Positions 22,278-34,013 of a stretch of 64,000 nucleotides of DNA are shown in pieces. The DNA lies in the NCBI GenBank assembly GCA_946811695.1, contig OX328126.1:84658036-84722035 (forward strand). The letters run 5' to 3'. Both the position numbers and the translations under genes were made by a program. Numbering within the stretch: position 1 is the stretch's first letter; every line of letters begins with the position of its first letter. This stretch comes from Gonocerus acuteangulatus (taxonomy: Eukaryota > Arthropoda > Insecta > Hemiptera > Coreidae). The notes under the pieces were generated by a model. The model saw nothing but the letters and a program-made list of their open reading frames with translations. It was not told the origin of the DNA and searched no databases.

Positions 22278-22690
22278 ATGCCTCCTATAAGGCGGAGGAC
22301 AAATTTAGGCAGAAGAACCCGAAATGCAACGCGTCAAATTAATTATCAATCTAATTGTACTGCCGAGGAAAGTGAAAATTGCAATGAACGTGAAAAAATT
22401 CGGTTAAGACAGACCCGTGAAGCGCGACATTCGACTAATAATGGTGCAAGTTTGAATCGAGCTGCTGTGAATTCATTACAGTGCCTGCAGCTGTGTTGCT
22501 ATTGGACCTATGAACTCAGTGTGACTATAAACAAATCCCAGGGCAGTCATTAAGTGTTTGTGGTATTAATCTTGAAAACCCATGTTTCTCGCATGGTCAA
22601 TTGTATGTTGCCTGTTCCCGTGTTGGAAATCCATCAGCTCTGTTTGTTTACGCGACAGGCAATGAAACAAAAAATCTCGTGCACCATTAG
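22278..22690 (+). pseudogene. Helentron Rep-helicase, internally deleted remnant
   Basis: The start (MPPIRRRTNLGRRTRNATR, basic and Arg-rich) resembles the N-terminal tail of Helitron/Helentron replicase proteins. After about 65 codons the frame jumps to TINKSQG followed, one base out of frame, by SLSVCGINLENPCFSHG and QLYVACSRVGNPSALFVYA. These are the last conserved motifs of the Pif1-type (SF1) helicase at the C-terminal end of such proteins. The whole Rep nuclease (HUH) core and most of the helicase are missing. A one-base deletion lies within the KSQGQS motif (near 22545). The stop is at 22688-22690. It is a non-functional derivative of the kind of element that could mobilise families A and B. 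Confidence 0.85.
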
Positions 22691-22894
22691 GTACTACAAT
22701 AAAAATTATACTTAATTAAGAATAAGTAAATATAAAATGAAATATAATAAGTAGGAATCATAATAAGAAATCTGATATTGTAATTTTCATTGTGATTTTT
22801 AGTGACTATTAAAATAATTTTAAGTGTTTTATAATTTTTATTTTTTGACATAATGTAATTGTTGACTTATTAAGTTTCTTTTGTCTTTTCTTTT

Positions 22895-23027
22895 AGCGCA
22901 GTTACTCCCTATCTCCATAGGGAGAACCCACTTATGAGGTTGACCTCATGACGCAATCCAGAAGTGCCGACTAGAAACTTTCTCGTTTCAGACCCCATAG
23001 ATCACGAAAATATAAGTGGTTCAAATT

Positions 23028-23096
<69 letters not shown>

Positions 23097-24035
23097 TTAT
23101 ATATATGCTTGTCTGTTCGCGCTCTAGCAAGCTCAAAAATGGTCCGATTTTGATGAAAATGGTACAAAAATCTGTCGTCTAATTTGAAAGGTCAAGTTCG
23201 TTAACCAGTTCTGAATCCGCCCACTGGAAGTTAGTTGCGGATATACATATATATTTGTCTGTTCGCTCATTTCTGGCTTCCCTGATTGTCCGATTTTGAT
23301 GAAATTTGGTACAAAAATCAGTCGTCCAATTTGAAAGGTCAAGTTCGTTAACCAACAAAATCCGACCACTGGAAGATGGCGTTTGGGGAGAAATTCGCGC
23401 AGAAAAAATCGTAACGCTTACGTTTTTGAGTTCATAAGCTTGTAAGTACTCTTTTTATAGGCTTCTTGGGATAGGAAAACGAATGAAACCATTTTCAAGG
23501 CGATAGCTTTAACCGTTTTCGAGAAAATTGGAAAAATAGTTTTTGAATACCGTTTTTGGTTTGGGTACTTAGAATCACGGGATTCAGTTGAAACATTATC
23601 TGCATGTTCTACTTTCATTAAAACTAATATGTTGAAAGTTATGTTACGTTTAGAGTTAAGGAAGGGTTTGAATAAAGTATTTTATGAACAGACATGAAAA
23701 GTTTTGGGAACTTCGTATACTTTCATTAATATCTCGAACACGGTTGGGAAATCGTGGTAAGTGGATAGAAACTATTTGAAAGCTTACTAAATTCTCTACA
23801 AAAATGATTCTAAAACTATTTTTGATTAGGTTATGTCAATCGGAGAAATAAGTGCTTAAAACTTCAAATACGTCTGTTTTGTTCTTATGAACGGGTTTTT
23901 TCGTTCTTTTTGTAATTTTTGTCTCTTTCCCTTGGTTTTTTATTGCTTTTTATTTTTTTAATTTCTTATGTTAGGAAAATGTATTTGTTTGTAAAACAGG
24001 ATAGGAAAAATGAGACTCTATTTTTTATTTTAATT
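22895..24035 (+). mobile_element. Helitron-like family B copy B1 (3'-truncated)
   Basis: Starts agcgcagttactccctat, a variant of the family B 5' end with its hairpin. 'cgcaatccagaagtgccgac', a (TA)n tract at about 23030-23106 and duplicated 'gattttgatgaaa' blocks follow. The body 'acatgaaaagttttgggaac' lies near 23692. The family 3' end is absent; the match fades near 24035. No coding capacity. Confidence 0.75.
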
Positions 24036-24661
24036 TTATTGATCAACAGGTCTTTGCATATATTTAAAAACTCTGTTGATATAACCTCTATATCGTTTTT
24101 GTTTGATTCAATAATAAGAAATCCTTTTTTCAATGATTTTATGTTTTTAGGCCAATCTATAATTCCTGTGGGTTAATATGTTTTTTAAATTGAGGCTTTA
24201 AAGCCTCAACAGGAATATTTGTGTAATCACCCTTCACAGTTAATTTATTAGAATCATGAGTGACCGTTTTTGTGTTACAACTAACAATCTTTGAAAACGA
24301 AGTTTGACTATCCTTGTTATTGTTATTTTCCTTCTGTTTGGCCGAGATTTTCTATTCATGATCTAATTCTCCTTGAATTTTTTGACTAGACCAAGAACCT
24401 ATTTTAAGCACTCTTAAATTCCTTAATTTAACTCAGGAAGTTTATCAAGCTTGATATAATCACTTTTGGGTTAATACGGGTGGTCTATACCGAGTCCTTT
24501 GTTTGTAAACACAAAGACCTTTCTGAGTAACGGTAAAGGGCAGTAAAAGTATATGACTTTACCTGGAACCAAACCCTGCATACAGAGAATTACAATACGA
24601 GACCTTCTCATTCTTTCTTTCACCAGCTACCGTGTAACACCTTAGATCTGTTTATATTGTT
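24036..24661. other. Unassigned, with a decayed coding-like stretch on the minus strand
   Basis: On the minus strand, about 24175-24335 is open for some 52 codons and reads SFSKIVSCNTKTVTHDSNK then LTVKGDYTNIPVEALKPQFK before a stop. It does not resemble low-complexity sequence, but I cannot place it in a family. It lies between two HLE copies. Confidence 0.3.
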
Positions 24662-24796
24662 AGCGCGGTTCCTCCCTCCCTTCATAGGGAGGAGCCCAGC
24701 TTATAAAATTGATCTCATCAAACAATCCGGAAGTGCCGACTAGAAAATTTCGCGTTTCAGAACACCTAGAGACCGAAAATAACGGTGGTTCAAATT

Positions 24797-24833
<37 letters not shown>

Positions 24834-26178
24834 CTGTTAGCTCATTTCTGGCTTCCCTGATGGTCCGATTTTGATGAAATTTGGTACAAAAATCCGTCGT
24901 CCAATTTGATGGTCAAGTTCGTTAACCAGCAAAATCCGCCCACTGGAAGATGACGTTCGGGGCGAAATTCGCGCAAAACAAATCGCAACGCTTACATTTT
25001 TGAGTTCATATGCTTGTAAGTACTCGTTTTGTAGGCTTCTTGGCCAATAAAAACGAATGGAACCATTTTTAAGGCGATAGCTTTAACCGTTTTCGAGAAA
25101 ATTGGGAACATAGTTGCTGAATAACGTTTTTGGTTTTTGGTACATACAATCATGGGATTCAGTTGAAACATTTTTTGCATGTTCAAATTTTATCAAAACT
25201 AATATCTTAAACTTTTGGTTACGTTTGGAGTTAAGGAAGGGTTAGAATAAAATATTTTATGAACAGACATGAAAAGTTTTGGGAACTTCGTATATTTTCG
25301 TTAATATCTCGAACACGGTTGGGAAATTTTCATGAGTGGATTGAAACTATTTGAAAGCTTTGTAAATTCTCTACAGAAAAGATTCTGAAACAAGTTTTGA
25401 TTAGGTGATGTCAGTCGAAGAAATAAGTGCTTAAAACTTCAAATACGTCTATTTACTTCTTATGAACGGGTGTTTGTCGTTCTTTTTGTAATTTTTGTCT
25501 CTCCCTTAGTTTTTTATTGATTTTTATTTTTGTAATTTCTTATGTTAGGAAAACGTATTTGTGTGTAAAACAGGATAGGTAAAATGAGAATTTTCTATTT
25601 CTAGAAATAATGAAAAGTTTTGGGAACTTCATATAATTTCTTAATATCTCGAAAACGGTTGAAAATCTTGGGAAGCGAAAGGTTACCATTCGAAAGCTCA
25701 CTAAATGCCCAACAAAGAATGTTCTGACGAAAGTTTTAATTAGGCGATGTCAATCGGAGAAATAAGTGCTTAAAACATTAAAGTAATTGATTTCGTTTAT
25801 TCGAACGGTTTTTTTGTCTGTTTTTATTCCTTGTTATTTCTTAATTGCTTATAGTTGGATAATGTATTTTACAATAAAACTGGTTTAGTAAAATAACAAA
25901 ACAATTTATTGTTAGAAATATAGATTTCCTAGATTCCAAGACCTTGTAACTAGCGGGAGCCTTTCTAGTGTTGACCGACCCTTCCAGGTAAGATCGTAAA
26001 TCAAGACCATTCAAGACTGGTGGAACCAAAATAATAACTGCTTCTATTTTAATCTTCAGGCGATTCGCCAAAGTTGCGAAGCCTTATCAATAAATAAATA
26101 TTTTAATCTTTCCAAATTAGACTAGGGATAAGAACGGAACCGCGCTAAGATGATGCAGTTCCTGCGAGTCGGACTTTT
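24662..26178 (+). mobile_element. Helitron-like family B copy B2
   Basis: A full-length copy: 5' agcgcggttcctccctccc with hairpin, 3' ggaaccgcgct then gatgcagttcctgcgagtcg and terminal ggactttt at 26171-26178. A short (TA)n lies at about 24798-24829. The 'atgaaaagttttgggaactt' module occurs twice (25268 and 25611), giving an internal tandem duplication. No protein-coding capacity. Confidence 0.8.
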
Positions 26179-26702
26179 GTTTTGAGTTTATATGCTTGCA
26201 GGTACTTGTTTTGTAGGTTTCTTAACATAGGAAAACGAATGAAACAATTTTCAAGGCGATACCTGTAACCGTTTTTGAGAAAAGTGGAATCAATGTTTTT
26301 GTAAGTCATTATTTTTTTGTGGGTACTTAGAATCGCGGGATTTAATTGAAATATTTTCTACATCTTGGAAATTAATCCAAACTAAGATGTTTAAATTTTG
26401 GTTATATTAGGAGTTAAGGAAGTATGCGAAAAAAATTATTTTATTAATAGACATGAAAAGTTTTCGGATAGTCATACATTTTTCGTAAATATCTCGATAA
26501 CGGTTGGAAAATCGTGGTAAGTGGAATGAGACCATTCGAATGCTTGCTAAATTCTCTACAAAAAAGGTTCTGAAGCAATATTGGATAGGGCAACGTCAAT
26601 CAGAGATATAAGCGCTGATGATTTGTGATGCTAATCTATTTCATTTCTTCGAGATGTACGTAACCGCGCTAAGATGACGCAGTTCCTGCGAGTCGGACTT
26701 TT
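26179..26702 (+). mobile_element. Helitron-like family B copy B3 (5'-truncated)
   Basis: Starts mid-body right after the ggactttt end of B2 and ends with its own intact 3' end (aaccgcgct, gacgcag-ttc-ctgcgagtc, ggactttt). Either B2 inserted into an older copy, or the two form a head-to-tail concatemer whose second unit lost its 5' half. Confidence 0.7.
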
Positions 26703-26709
26703 TTATCTT

Positions 26710-26809
26710 ACTAGCTGACCCGGTGTCCCAAATAGCAGAATAAGTATTAAAAAATATAATAATTAATGAATCGACTGTTAGGCGGTACGAAGTTCGCCGG
26801 GTCAGCTAG

Positions 26810-26810
<1 letters not shown>
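26710..26810. mobile_element. 101-bp element with ACTAGCTGACCCGG inverted ends
   Basis: Perfect 14-bp terminal inverted repeats (actagctgacccgg at 26710-26723 and its complement at 26797-26810) flank about 70 bp. It looks like a minimal deletion derivative of the family C group. It is immediately followed by a 130-bp TA tract. Confidence 0.65.
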
Positions 26811-26896
<86 letters not shown>

Positions 26897-26905
26897 CTAT
26901 ATATA

Positions 26906-26941
<36 letters not shown>
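26811..26941. repeat. (TA)n microsatellite
   Basis: Long TA tract with a few tg/tc/ca interruptions. Not coding. Confidence 0.95.
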
Positions 26942-26946
<5 letters not shown>

Positions 26947-27790
26947 GTTACCGTTGCCTAACATTCCGTACCGTATAAACTGCACATCCATTCCCTTCTA
27001 TTACCTTCCAGCTTCCCTGTCTCCTGAAATTGAGGCTTTTATACTCCTGCCTTCAATTAGCTCCGCCATATTTCAACCACATATGGAGGGGAGGGAGGGG
27101 AGAAAGGGGGGGGTCCTCTTTTTCATTCATACTTTATCGCCATGGGACAATATATCATTCCGACCTTTACTTCCAGTCAAAATACATTTTCTCACTTTAT
27201 CCTTACTTTTTTATTGTACCTCTCCTGCATTGTATTAAATTCAATTTCGTTTTAACAATGTTATTTCCCAGCAGTAAATTTATGACTATAAAACTCATAT
27301 AAGGCGCCAAAAACTCCAGTATAACGAAGACTGTCTTTTTTATAGTGTTTTTTTTTATTATATGCAAACAGTCTCTTTTACTGACAGTAAAACTTTATCT
27401 TCATTATCTGTTAAGTCCATTGCAAAAAGTAGTATTATTTACCTCTCGTTTGTTTGTCTGAACAGAAGGATAAATTAATCTAGAGCAAATAAGAATTTCA
27501 CTATACACAGTGCCCCGCATTGAGATGTCCTTACGAAAAAATGAGCGTTCTACCTGAAAATGTAGCAGAACTACTCAAACATTTGTGGATTTTAAAAACT
27601 ACTGGCTTTTTAAAAGAAAAACTGTGTTTTCGGGATTTGTGATCAATGTATCGTAAATAACGATACATTTTTAGAATCTACATTAAATTTCCAATAAGAA
27701 ACACCCGTTATTGAAATATTACCATGCGAATTAAGAGCTATATAGATGGGAATGTTTGATATTAGTGTTTTATTAAATTATTTATAATTT
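26942..27790. other. Unassigned sequence
   Basis: Contains a G-rich patch (27086-27113). Overlapping open frames here have no recognisable domain. No gene is supported. Confidence 0.35.
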
Positions 27791-28455
27791 ACTAGCTGTT
27801 ACCCGGCGTGCCATGCTACACCTACTTTCTGCATATAGAAAAGCCTAAATAAATTAGAAACCAAATAAGTATTATTATTACAATCTAATAACACGAATCT
27901 GTAACTGTTTCGAACCCGTGACCTCCCAACTGGGAGTCCTGGACGACTTTGACCTAACCTATAACACCCCCCGTATCAAGACATACATGTATGCCAAGTT
28001 TGGTAAAAATCGGTCTAACGGTGTGGATTTAAAAACAAAAAAAAACATACAGACAGCAGCTGGTAGACGTTTTTGACCTGGCCTACGGCAATCCCCTGAT
28101 CAAGACCAGCCTGTGTGCCCAGTTGATCAAAATCTGTGAAACGGTGTAGGTTTGTATAAAGAACAAACACACAGACAGACAGATGGTAGCCGTTTTGACC
28201 TAGCCTATGGCAATCGCCGTATCAAGATCTACCTGTGTTCCAACTTAGGTCAAAATCGGTCAAACGGTGTGGATTTTTATAGGGAACAAACATACAGACA
28301 GACAGCTGGTAGAGGTTTTTGACCTAGCCTAGGAGATTTCTCTTATCAAGACCTACCATTATTAAGTTAGGTCAAAATCGGTCAAACGGTTTGGATTTGT
28401 ATAAGGAACAAACAAACAGAAAAACAGACAGACACGTGATTTTTATATATATAGA
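27791..28455 (+). mobile_element. Family C repeat, copy C3
   Basis: Same start (actagctgttacccggcgtg), internal repeated units and end (cagacagacacgtgattttt plus TA) as C2 at 17534, with fewer internal units. Non-coding. Confidence 0.7.
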
Positions 28456-28559
28456 TAAAGGTTTGCCTCCGCCTCAAAAGTTTTAATTCATTATTCAATA
28501 AGTTTCAAAATGGTACCTCGTAGTTTTAGAAAAAAATCTATTTGAGTCTATTGTTTTCT

Positions 28560-29040
28560 GATTTCTAAGTATAAACCAATATATGTGCTTTAGCGTGAAG
28601 GACCCATTCTAAAGAAATTATTTAATTTCACACGATGACGATGTAACATCCTTCCCACACTATATTACGTGTGGGAAGGATGTTAACACACGCCCATCTA
28701 CCAAATATTAACTCACTCTGGTATCAAATGTATACTTGCCTAGCTCATAATACAAGAATGACGAAGGAATGGCTGAACAGTGAATTCCCTAACCGTTCCC
28801 AAACTATGTACACACAATTTTTTCTCTGAAAAAGGATAGGAAGACATTCTTCCGTTATGAGCTGGGCAAGCAATCATTTGAAAACAGAGTGAGTTAATAT
28901 TTGGTATATGGGCTTGTGTTTATACACGTCATCTAGTGTGGGAAGGATGTGATATCACTATCATCGTGTGATGTTAAATAATTTATTCAGAATGGCTCCT
29001 TCAGGCTAAAGCACATTTATTGGTTTTGACTTCAAAAAAA
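28560..29040. mobile_element. Fold-back element with nested hairpin
   Basis: The outer arms pair over most of their length: 'ctttagcgtgaaggacc' and 'cacacgatgacgatgt' on the left against 'catcgtgtgatgttaaata' and 'aggctaaagcac' on the right. An inner arm pair is 'ccaaatattaactcactctg' (28702) with its complement near 28883-28902. A separate 16-bp perfect stem, aacatccttcccacac with its complement, sits in the left arm around 28649-28684. No ORF. Likely a long-TIR MITE; target duplication not determined. Confidence 0.65.
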
Positions 29041-29254
29041 TGGATTAAAATTGATTTTTTTTAAAAACTGATGGTATATCAGAGTTAATAATATCCCGAA
29101 CCCTTCAGCATCCCCAGTCAGAACACTTCTTGGTAATGCTCGAATGTAGGGCAAGAAACATGTAGAGCAGTCATGGAATAAAGTAGGTGGTATAAAAAAA
29201 TAAGTACTACTTTTTTTACCTAAAGCATAGATATCCAAAAAAAATATAATTTCT

Positions 29255-30322
29255 AGCGCGGTTCCTCCCTCCCCCATAGGGAGGAACCCCGCTTATAAGG
29301 TTGATCTCATCACGCAATCCGGAAGTGCCGACTAGAAAATTTTGCGTTTCGGAACCCCTAGACAACGAATTTTGTACATATATTTGTCTGTTCGCGGCCC
29401 TGACAGCTCAAAAATGGTCCGATTTTGATGAAATTTCGTACTAAAATCTTTCGTTTAATTTGAAAGGTCAAGTTCGTTAACCAGCAGAATCCGCCCACCG
29501 GATCATGGTTTTTGGAGCGAATGTCGCGCGAAAAAAACCGTTCCGCTTAATTCATATGCTTGCAAGTACACGTTTTATAGGCTTCTTGGCCTGGGAAACC
29601 GAATGAAGCCATTTTTAAGGCGATAGCTTTAACCGTTTTTGAGAAAATTGGAAAAATAGTTGTTGAATACCGTTTTTGGTATGGGTACTTAGTATCATGG
29701 GATTCAGTTGAAACATTTTCTGCATGTTCAACTTTCATCAAAACTAATATGTTGAAATTTTGGTTACGTTTGGAGTTAAGGTAGGGTTAGAATAAAATAT
29801 TTTATTAACAGACATGAAAAGTTTTGGTAACTTTGTATACTTTCCTTAATATCTCGAAAACGGTTGAGAATCTTGGTAAACGGAAGATTACCATTAGAAA
29901 GCTTACTAAATGCTCTACAAAAAAGGTTCTGAAGAAAGTTTTGACTTGGCGATGTCAATCGGAGAAATAAGTGCTTAAAACTTTAAAGTAATTGATTTCG
30001 CTTATTCAAACTGTTCTTTTTGTCTGTTTTTATTCCTTGTTATTTTTTAATTGCTTATAGTTGGATAATGTATTTGAAAATAAAATAGGTTAAGTAAAAT
30101 AAGAAAAACAATTTAATGTTAGAAATATGGATTTCCAAGATATAGCTTTTCAACTGCCATTCTGGGGTTGGCCGACCCATCCAGGTAAGATCATAAATCA
30201 AGACCTTTCGAGAAATGTGGAACCAAACTAATAATTGTTTCTATTTTAATCATTCCAAATGAGATTAGGGATAAGAACGGAACCGCACTAAGATGATGCA
30301 GTTCCTGCGAGTCAGACTTTTT
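29255..30322 (+). mobile_element. Helitron-like family B copy B4
   Basis: A nearly complete copy. The 5' end agcgcggttcctccct forms an 11-bp perfect stem with agggaggaacc (29260-29288). The 3' end is ggaaccgcact, gatgcagttcctgcgagtca, gactttt at about 30281-30322. It has only a vestigial TA tract. It ends 76 bp upstream of the splice acceptor of the LRR gene's first coding exon. Non-coding. Confidence 0.85.
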
Positions 30323-30409
30323 AACGTTCTTTACCACAAAAAACTAAAATTTTGGAATTATTTCTCTTTATTTCAAACTGTTTACTTCTGTGTTTCAGAT
30401 TTGGCAACC

Positions 30410-30577
30410 ATGCCTCCCGGTTGGTTACTCCTAGTGCCGCTGTGCACCTGCTCTATCCTAGCCTGTCCAAGAGACTGTAGCTGCGGTCTAGATCAAAGAG
30501 GAAGGAAGCAGGTTTTCTGTGTTAATGGTGGAATGGACAGTCCTATACCTATCAAGGACATCGATCCTGACATGGAG
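30410..30577 (+). CDS. LRR protein, first coding exon (signal peptide and LRR N-cap)
   Basis: A pyrimidine-rich acceptor (ttctgtgtttcag) ends at 30398, the exon starts at 30399 and the ATG is at 30410, so an untranslated exon lies upstream. The 56 codons encode a hydrophobic signal peptide (MPPGWLLLVPLCTCSILA) followed by CPRDCSCGLDQRGRKQVFC, a cysteine cluster with C-x3-C-x-C-x11-C spacing typical of LRRNT caps of extracellular LRR proteins. The exon ends in phase 0 at a gtaggt donor. The product should enter the secretory pathway. I cannot assign an orthologue; extracellular insect LRR proteins commonly act in adhesion or receptor signalling. A frame starting further upstream (30293) begins inside HLE B4 and is not the true start. 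Confidence 0.85.
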
Positions 30578-30628
30578 GTAGGTTTATTTTATTTATAAGA
30601 ATATTTTCCTTCCACATTGGCACTTTTA

Positions 30629-30990
30629 GGGGGCGAGGTTAGCTCAGTGGTAGAGCACTAGACTAATAAGTTGGAGGTACTGAGTTCAAATCCCGATCAA
30701 GTACTAAAGATTTTTTCTTCTAGTGTCTTCTCTCAAGGATTGAATTCGGCCTCCCTGACCGTCCCTAGGCCAACCCAGCCTCTAATTAATTTACTAATGG
30801 GTACCTTGGGTGCTAATGACTCTAGCAGTCGAAGCAGCCAAGGGGAAAATCAGGCGGCAGGAGCATGGTACTGACCACACTATCTCCCTAGTGTGCCCTA
30901 TGGTCATGAATGAGATACCTCTGTAGTATCTGCCCCTCAGGGCCCTCGTCGCCTGTTACGGGACTGATTTTTTTTTTTTTTTTTTTTTTT
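30629..30990 (+). mobile_element. tRNA-derived SINE (family S2), intron 1
   Basis: The tRNA-like head has an A box (gaggttagctcagtggtaga) and a B box (gagttcaaatcccg). The body contains 'gggtgctaatgactctagc' and 'cactatctccctagtgtgcc' and ends in a T-run (30968-30990). Target duplications attggcactttta (30616-30628) and attgggactttta (30991-31003) differ at one base. The second copy is at 38207-38571 on the opposite strand. The tRNA-like head is part of the SINE, not a tRNA gene. Confidence 0.9.
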
Positions 30991-31003
30991 ATTGGGACTT
31001 TTA

Positions 31004-31384
31004 ACAATTATGTTTATCCTACCCTAATATCACTGGTGCAGTTCACTCAAATTTCGTCGGGTTGGGCATTGACCCTTTTTGTTCCAAGATACAGAAATAA
31101 AACATAAGCGTAAAATGACTAAGTAATAAAGAATAATGAAATTAAACCGCATTGTTTTTTGTTTTTTTTCTTTAATAGACATTGTTGATGTGTCCCAAAA
31201 ATTTCTCTCATCATCTTTCTTGAAAAAAAAGAATGCATGTTACTTGTTATCTATTTCAATTCACGTATTTAGAGATTTCTTGTGGAATAATATTGTGCGT
31301 TATTTTATTCCACAAGTGGAGTATGTGATTTAGGTACCACTGGCCCTCGTGCTAGCAAGAGAGCCTGGTCCGTCCTTCTTATTT
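31004..31384. other. Intron 1, unassigned
   Basis: AT-rich intronic sequence between the SINE and the 115-bp tandem repeat. No feature recognised. Confidence 0.4.
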
Positions 31385-31745
31385 CCATAGCCGACCCAAG
31401 CGCAAGCAACTCTTGTTATGTGCGTGTAAGCCAGTGGCTTTTAATTGTTTATTTTCCGCTTCCCTTGGCGTTATAAGTTGTTCTTGCCTTTCTTATTCCT
31501 ATAGACGGCCCATGCGCAAGCAACTCTTGTTATGTGCGTGTATGCCAGTGGCTTTTAATGGTATATTTTCCGCTTCCCTTCGCGTTATAAGTTGTTCTTG
31601 GCATATCTTATTCCTATAACCGACCCATTCGGAAGCAACTCTTGTTATGTGCGTGCATGCCAGTGGCTTTTAATGGTTTATTTTCCGCTTCCCTTGGCTT
31701 TATAAGTTGTTCTTGGCATATCTTATTCCTATAGCCGGCCCATGT
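31385..31745 (+). repeat. ~115-bp tandem repeat in intron 1
   Basis: Three and a fraction copies of a unit containing 'aagcaactcttgttatgtgc', 'ccagtggcttttaatgg' and 'ttattttccgcttccctt', starting near 31388, 31502 and 31617. Spacing is 114-116 bp with a few substitutions. The short cysteine-rich frames over it are chance. Confidence 0.85.
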
Positions 31746-32388
31746 TTGTTGTACTAGGCCTTTCTCGACGCCTACCTACCCGGCGAATGGTGAGATACTT
31801 CCATAATTCCCTCAATTCTCTTCCTAAACCCTGTTTCCTTTCTTCTCACCTTTCAATGCCGTATACCTGGAGGTGGATGCCCTGAAGATAAGGCTAATTA
31901 TTATTATTTTTACAATATGTTTGGGTTGTACCCGTATATCATCATATTTTGCCCTTAGATTCTATCCGAGCTCACCAGAGCAACCACTTTTTTTTTTCTT
32001 CCCTAATAATATCCCACAAATATTCTTTCTTATATATCAGAATAATTTGCAATTAACCTTATAACCGCTAACTGTCATGCGAGATGAGCATCTCCACAGG
32101 CCACGAAACATGTAACATGGATGGGGTATATCTCTTTACACCGTAACTGTGAGATAAAATAGTGCCTTTCCCGGTCTCGGTCCATTTTTCGGTTACATTT
32201 TTTTGCCCTACTGGTATTTAAAAGCCCCTTCGACCATTGGCCGTTGAAGTAATAAGAAAACTCTGAGTCAAGCCGATCGTGGCCAGTGAAAACCCCAGAA
32301 GGCATATATGCTTCTAGACCGCTGCTTTAGGGGTTGCTTTTATAAAAATTAGTAAAAGACTAATTTCTATTCTGTTCTTGTACTACAG
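31746..32388. other. Intron 1, 3' part
   Basis: No recognised element. The acceptor of exon 2 (ttgtactacag) ends at 32388. Confidence 0.4.
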
Positions 32389-32574
32389 GTGCTGAGGATC
32401 TCTGCTCCCGAAGACAAGGATAACTCCCTGACTATTGGTCCGATATTCCAGAGTTTCCAGTTCTTAGAGGAAGTTCACATCACACGTTCCAACATCCCAG
32501 CTATAGGGAAGCACTCCTTCTGGGGAGTTCCTTCTCTCAGGGTGCTCAACCTCACGGAGAACAACATATCCCAG
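32389..32574 (+). CDS. LRR protein, second coding exon
   Basis: The 62-codon exon continues in phase 0 from the first (…DPDME | VLRISAPED…) and ends in phase 0 (…NNISQ) at a gtaagt donor. It carries the end of the N-cap region and the first LRRs, with LEEVHITRSNIPAIG and LRVLNLTENNIS matching the LxxLxLxxN scheme. Codon use and uninterrupted conservation-like spacing indicate a live gene. It is separated from exon 3 by 17.8 kb of repeats. Confidence 0.9.
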
Positions 32575-33069
32575 GTAAGTACTCTACAACCTCTTGTTAG
32601 TTCATGTGAAGTTTCAATTACTTCTAAATGTATTGCTTATTAGTAGACTTTATAACAAAATTATAATGTAGAGTTCAGCCATCAAGATCACCCCCAACCG
32701 TCATTTGGTGGTGTATCTCTAGCCTGTAGAGACGCAATAGTAGCAAAACCCATGTTTGGTAAACATTAGTGAAGACACCAAATTGCCAATACAACACCTT
32801 TACAGACCGGAGTAGATTAATTATATTTTAGTTAGAAAGGAAAGGATTAGAGTTCGCCATCGTTTGTTGAAGTATATAGTTTACCCAGTTGGCTCAGATA
32901 ATAGATGTCAGCACGTCAAATCATTTCTAATTCGAGTTTATTCTACTAGCTAACCTTGTTTCGTAATGAGCTCTCATGTGTAAAAATTAAATTTAGTTAT
33001 TTATTTTATTTTTTTAATTCAATAATTGAAATTAACATGAGACCATATAGACTTAAGCAAAAGCTAGCT
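32575..33069. other. Intron 2, 5' part
   Basis: Unassigned intronic sequence with no recognised repeat. Confidence 0.4.
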
Positions 33070-34013
33070 ATAGCTTCGAACTCCTTCCACACCCTCCATG
33101 GAGACTAAAGAATTTTAGTATTAATATATCACTTTCAAAGCATAAGAAAAATGACCCTTGCTCTACTCATTTCTACAATCATAACTTTAATAAAATAATA
33201 TCAGAGAATCCTGAGGCTCTCTTCATTTTCACAGACGGATCCAAAACACTACACGGGACAGGCTCAGCAGCACTCATTGACGATAGAACATACCACACAA
33301 AATTTCCAAATAACAATAGCATATTCACAGCAGAACTAAACGGAATTCTTTTGGCCCTTTCACATAGTAAAAATACTAATAAACACATCATAATTTTCAC
33401 AGACTCACTAAGCTCTCTTCTTTCCCTATCGGACATTTACAGTACTCATCCTATAATCACAAGCATACTTTCACAACTATACTATCTACAGGACACCAAC
33501 ATTTATATAACTTTTGTATGGATTCCTGGACATGACAACATTTCAAGAAGTACTGAAGCAGATAAGGAAGCTAAATTAGCAACGAGACGATCAACACAAG
33601 ACGTTTATGACATGACTTGACAAGACGTACATAATGTCATAAAACAACACATAATCAACAAGTGGCAAACTGACTGGACACACACACACAAGACAACAAG
33701 CTACGGGAGATTAAGCCGACAATAGGAGGCTGGAGTTCCAGTATTCGGAACGTAAGGCGAGAAGAAGTCGTGCTTACTAGACTAAGAATCGGACATTCAC
33801 ACTTGACACATTCATATTTAATGACAAAACAGGACAAACCGAATTGTACAATTTGCAACGTTCCACTGACAATTAAACACCTACTTACAGACTGCAGAGA
33901 AAGAGAAAACATTGACTTACCAAATGATTTACACGAACTACTTACAGAGGACAGTACACACATAGACAATATATTAAAATATCTGATACTTAAAAAGAAA
34001 TTTCAACTTTTTT
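33070..34013 (+). pseudogene. LINE ORF2 C-terminus with RNase H (family L2, copy 1)
   Basis: An open frame from about 33070 to 33620 without an initiator reads FIFTDGSK (33225), TAELNGILLAL (33330), IIIFTDSLSSLLSL and FVWIPGHDNI…ADKEAKLA. These are the D, E, D and final H/N/D motifs of RNase HI, all present. A TGA interrupts at 33618 and a frameshift near 33700 moves the rest to another frame: RLRIGHSHLTHSYLMTKQD, then a zinc motif in CTICNVPLTIKHLLTDC, ending at 34013. It is 5'-truncated, with no reverse transcriptase. Same family as fragments at 41310, 41575 and 62930. Confidence 0.85.

Noticed and set aside
30631..30705. tRNA gene
   Set aside because: Good A and B boxes, but the acceptor stem does not close; the sequence continues into a SINE body with target duplications, and a second SINE copy exists at 38207-38571.
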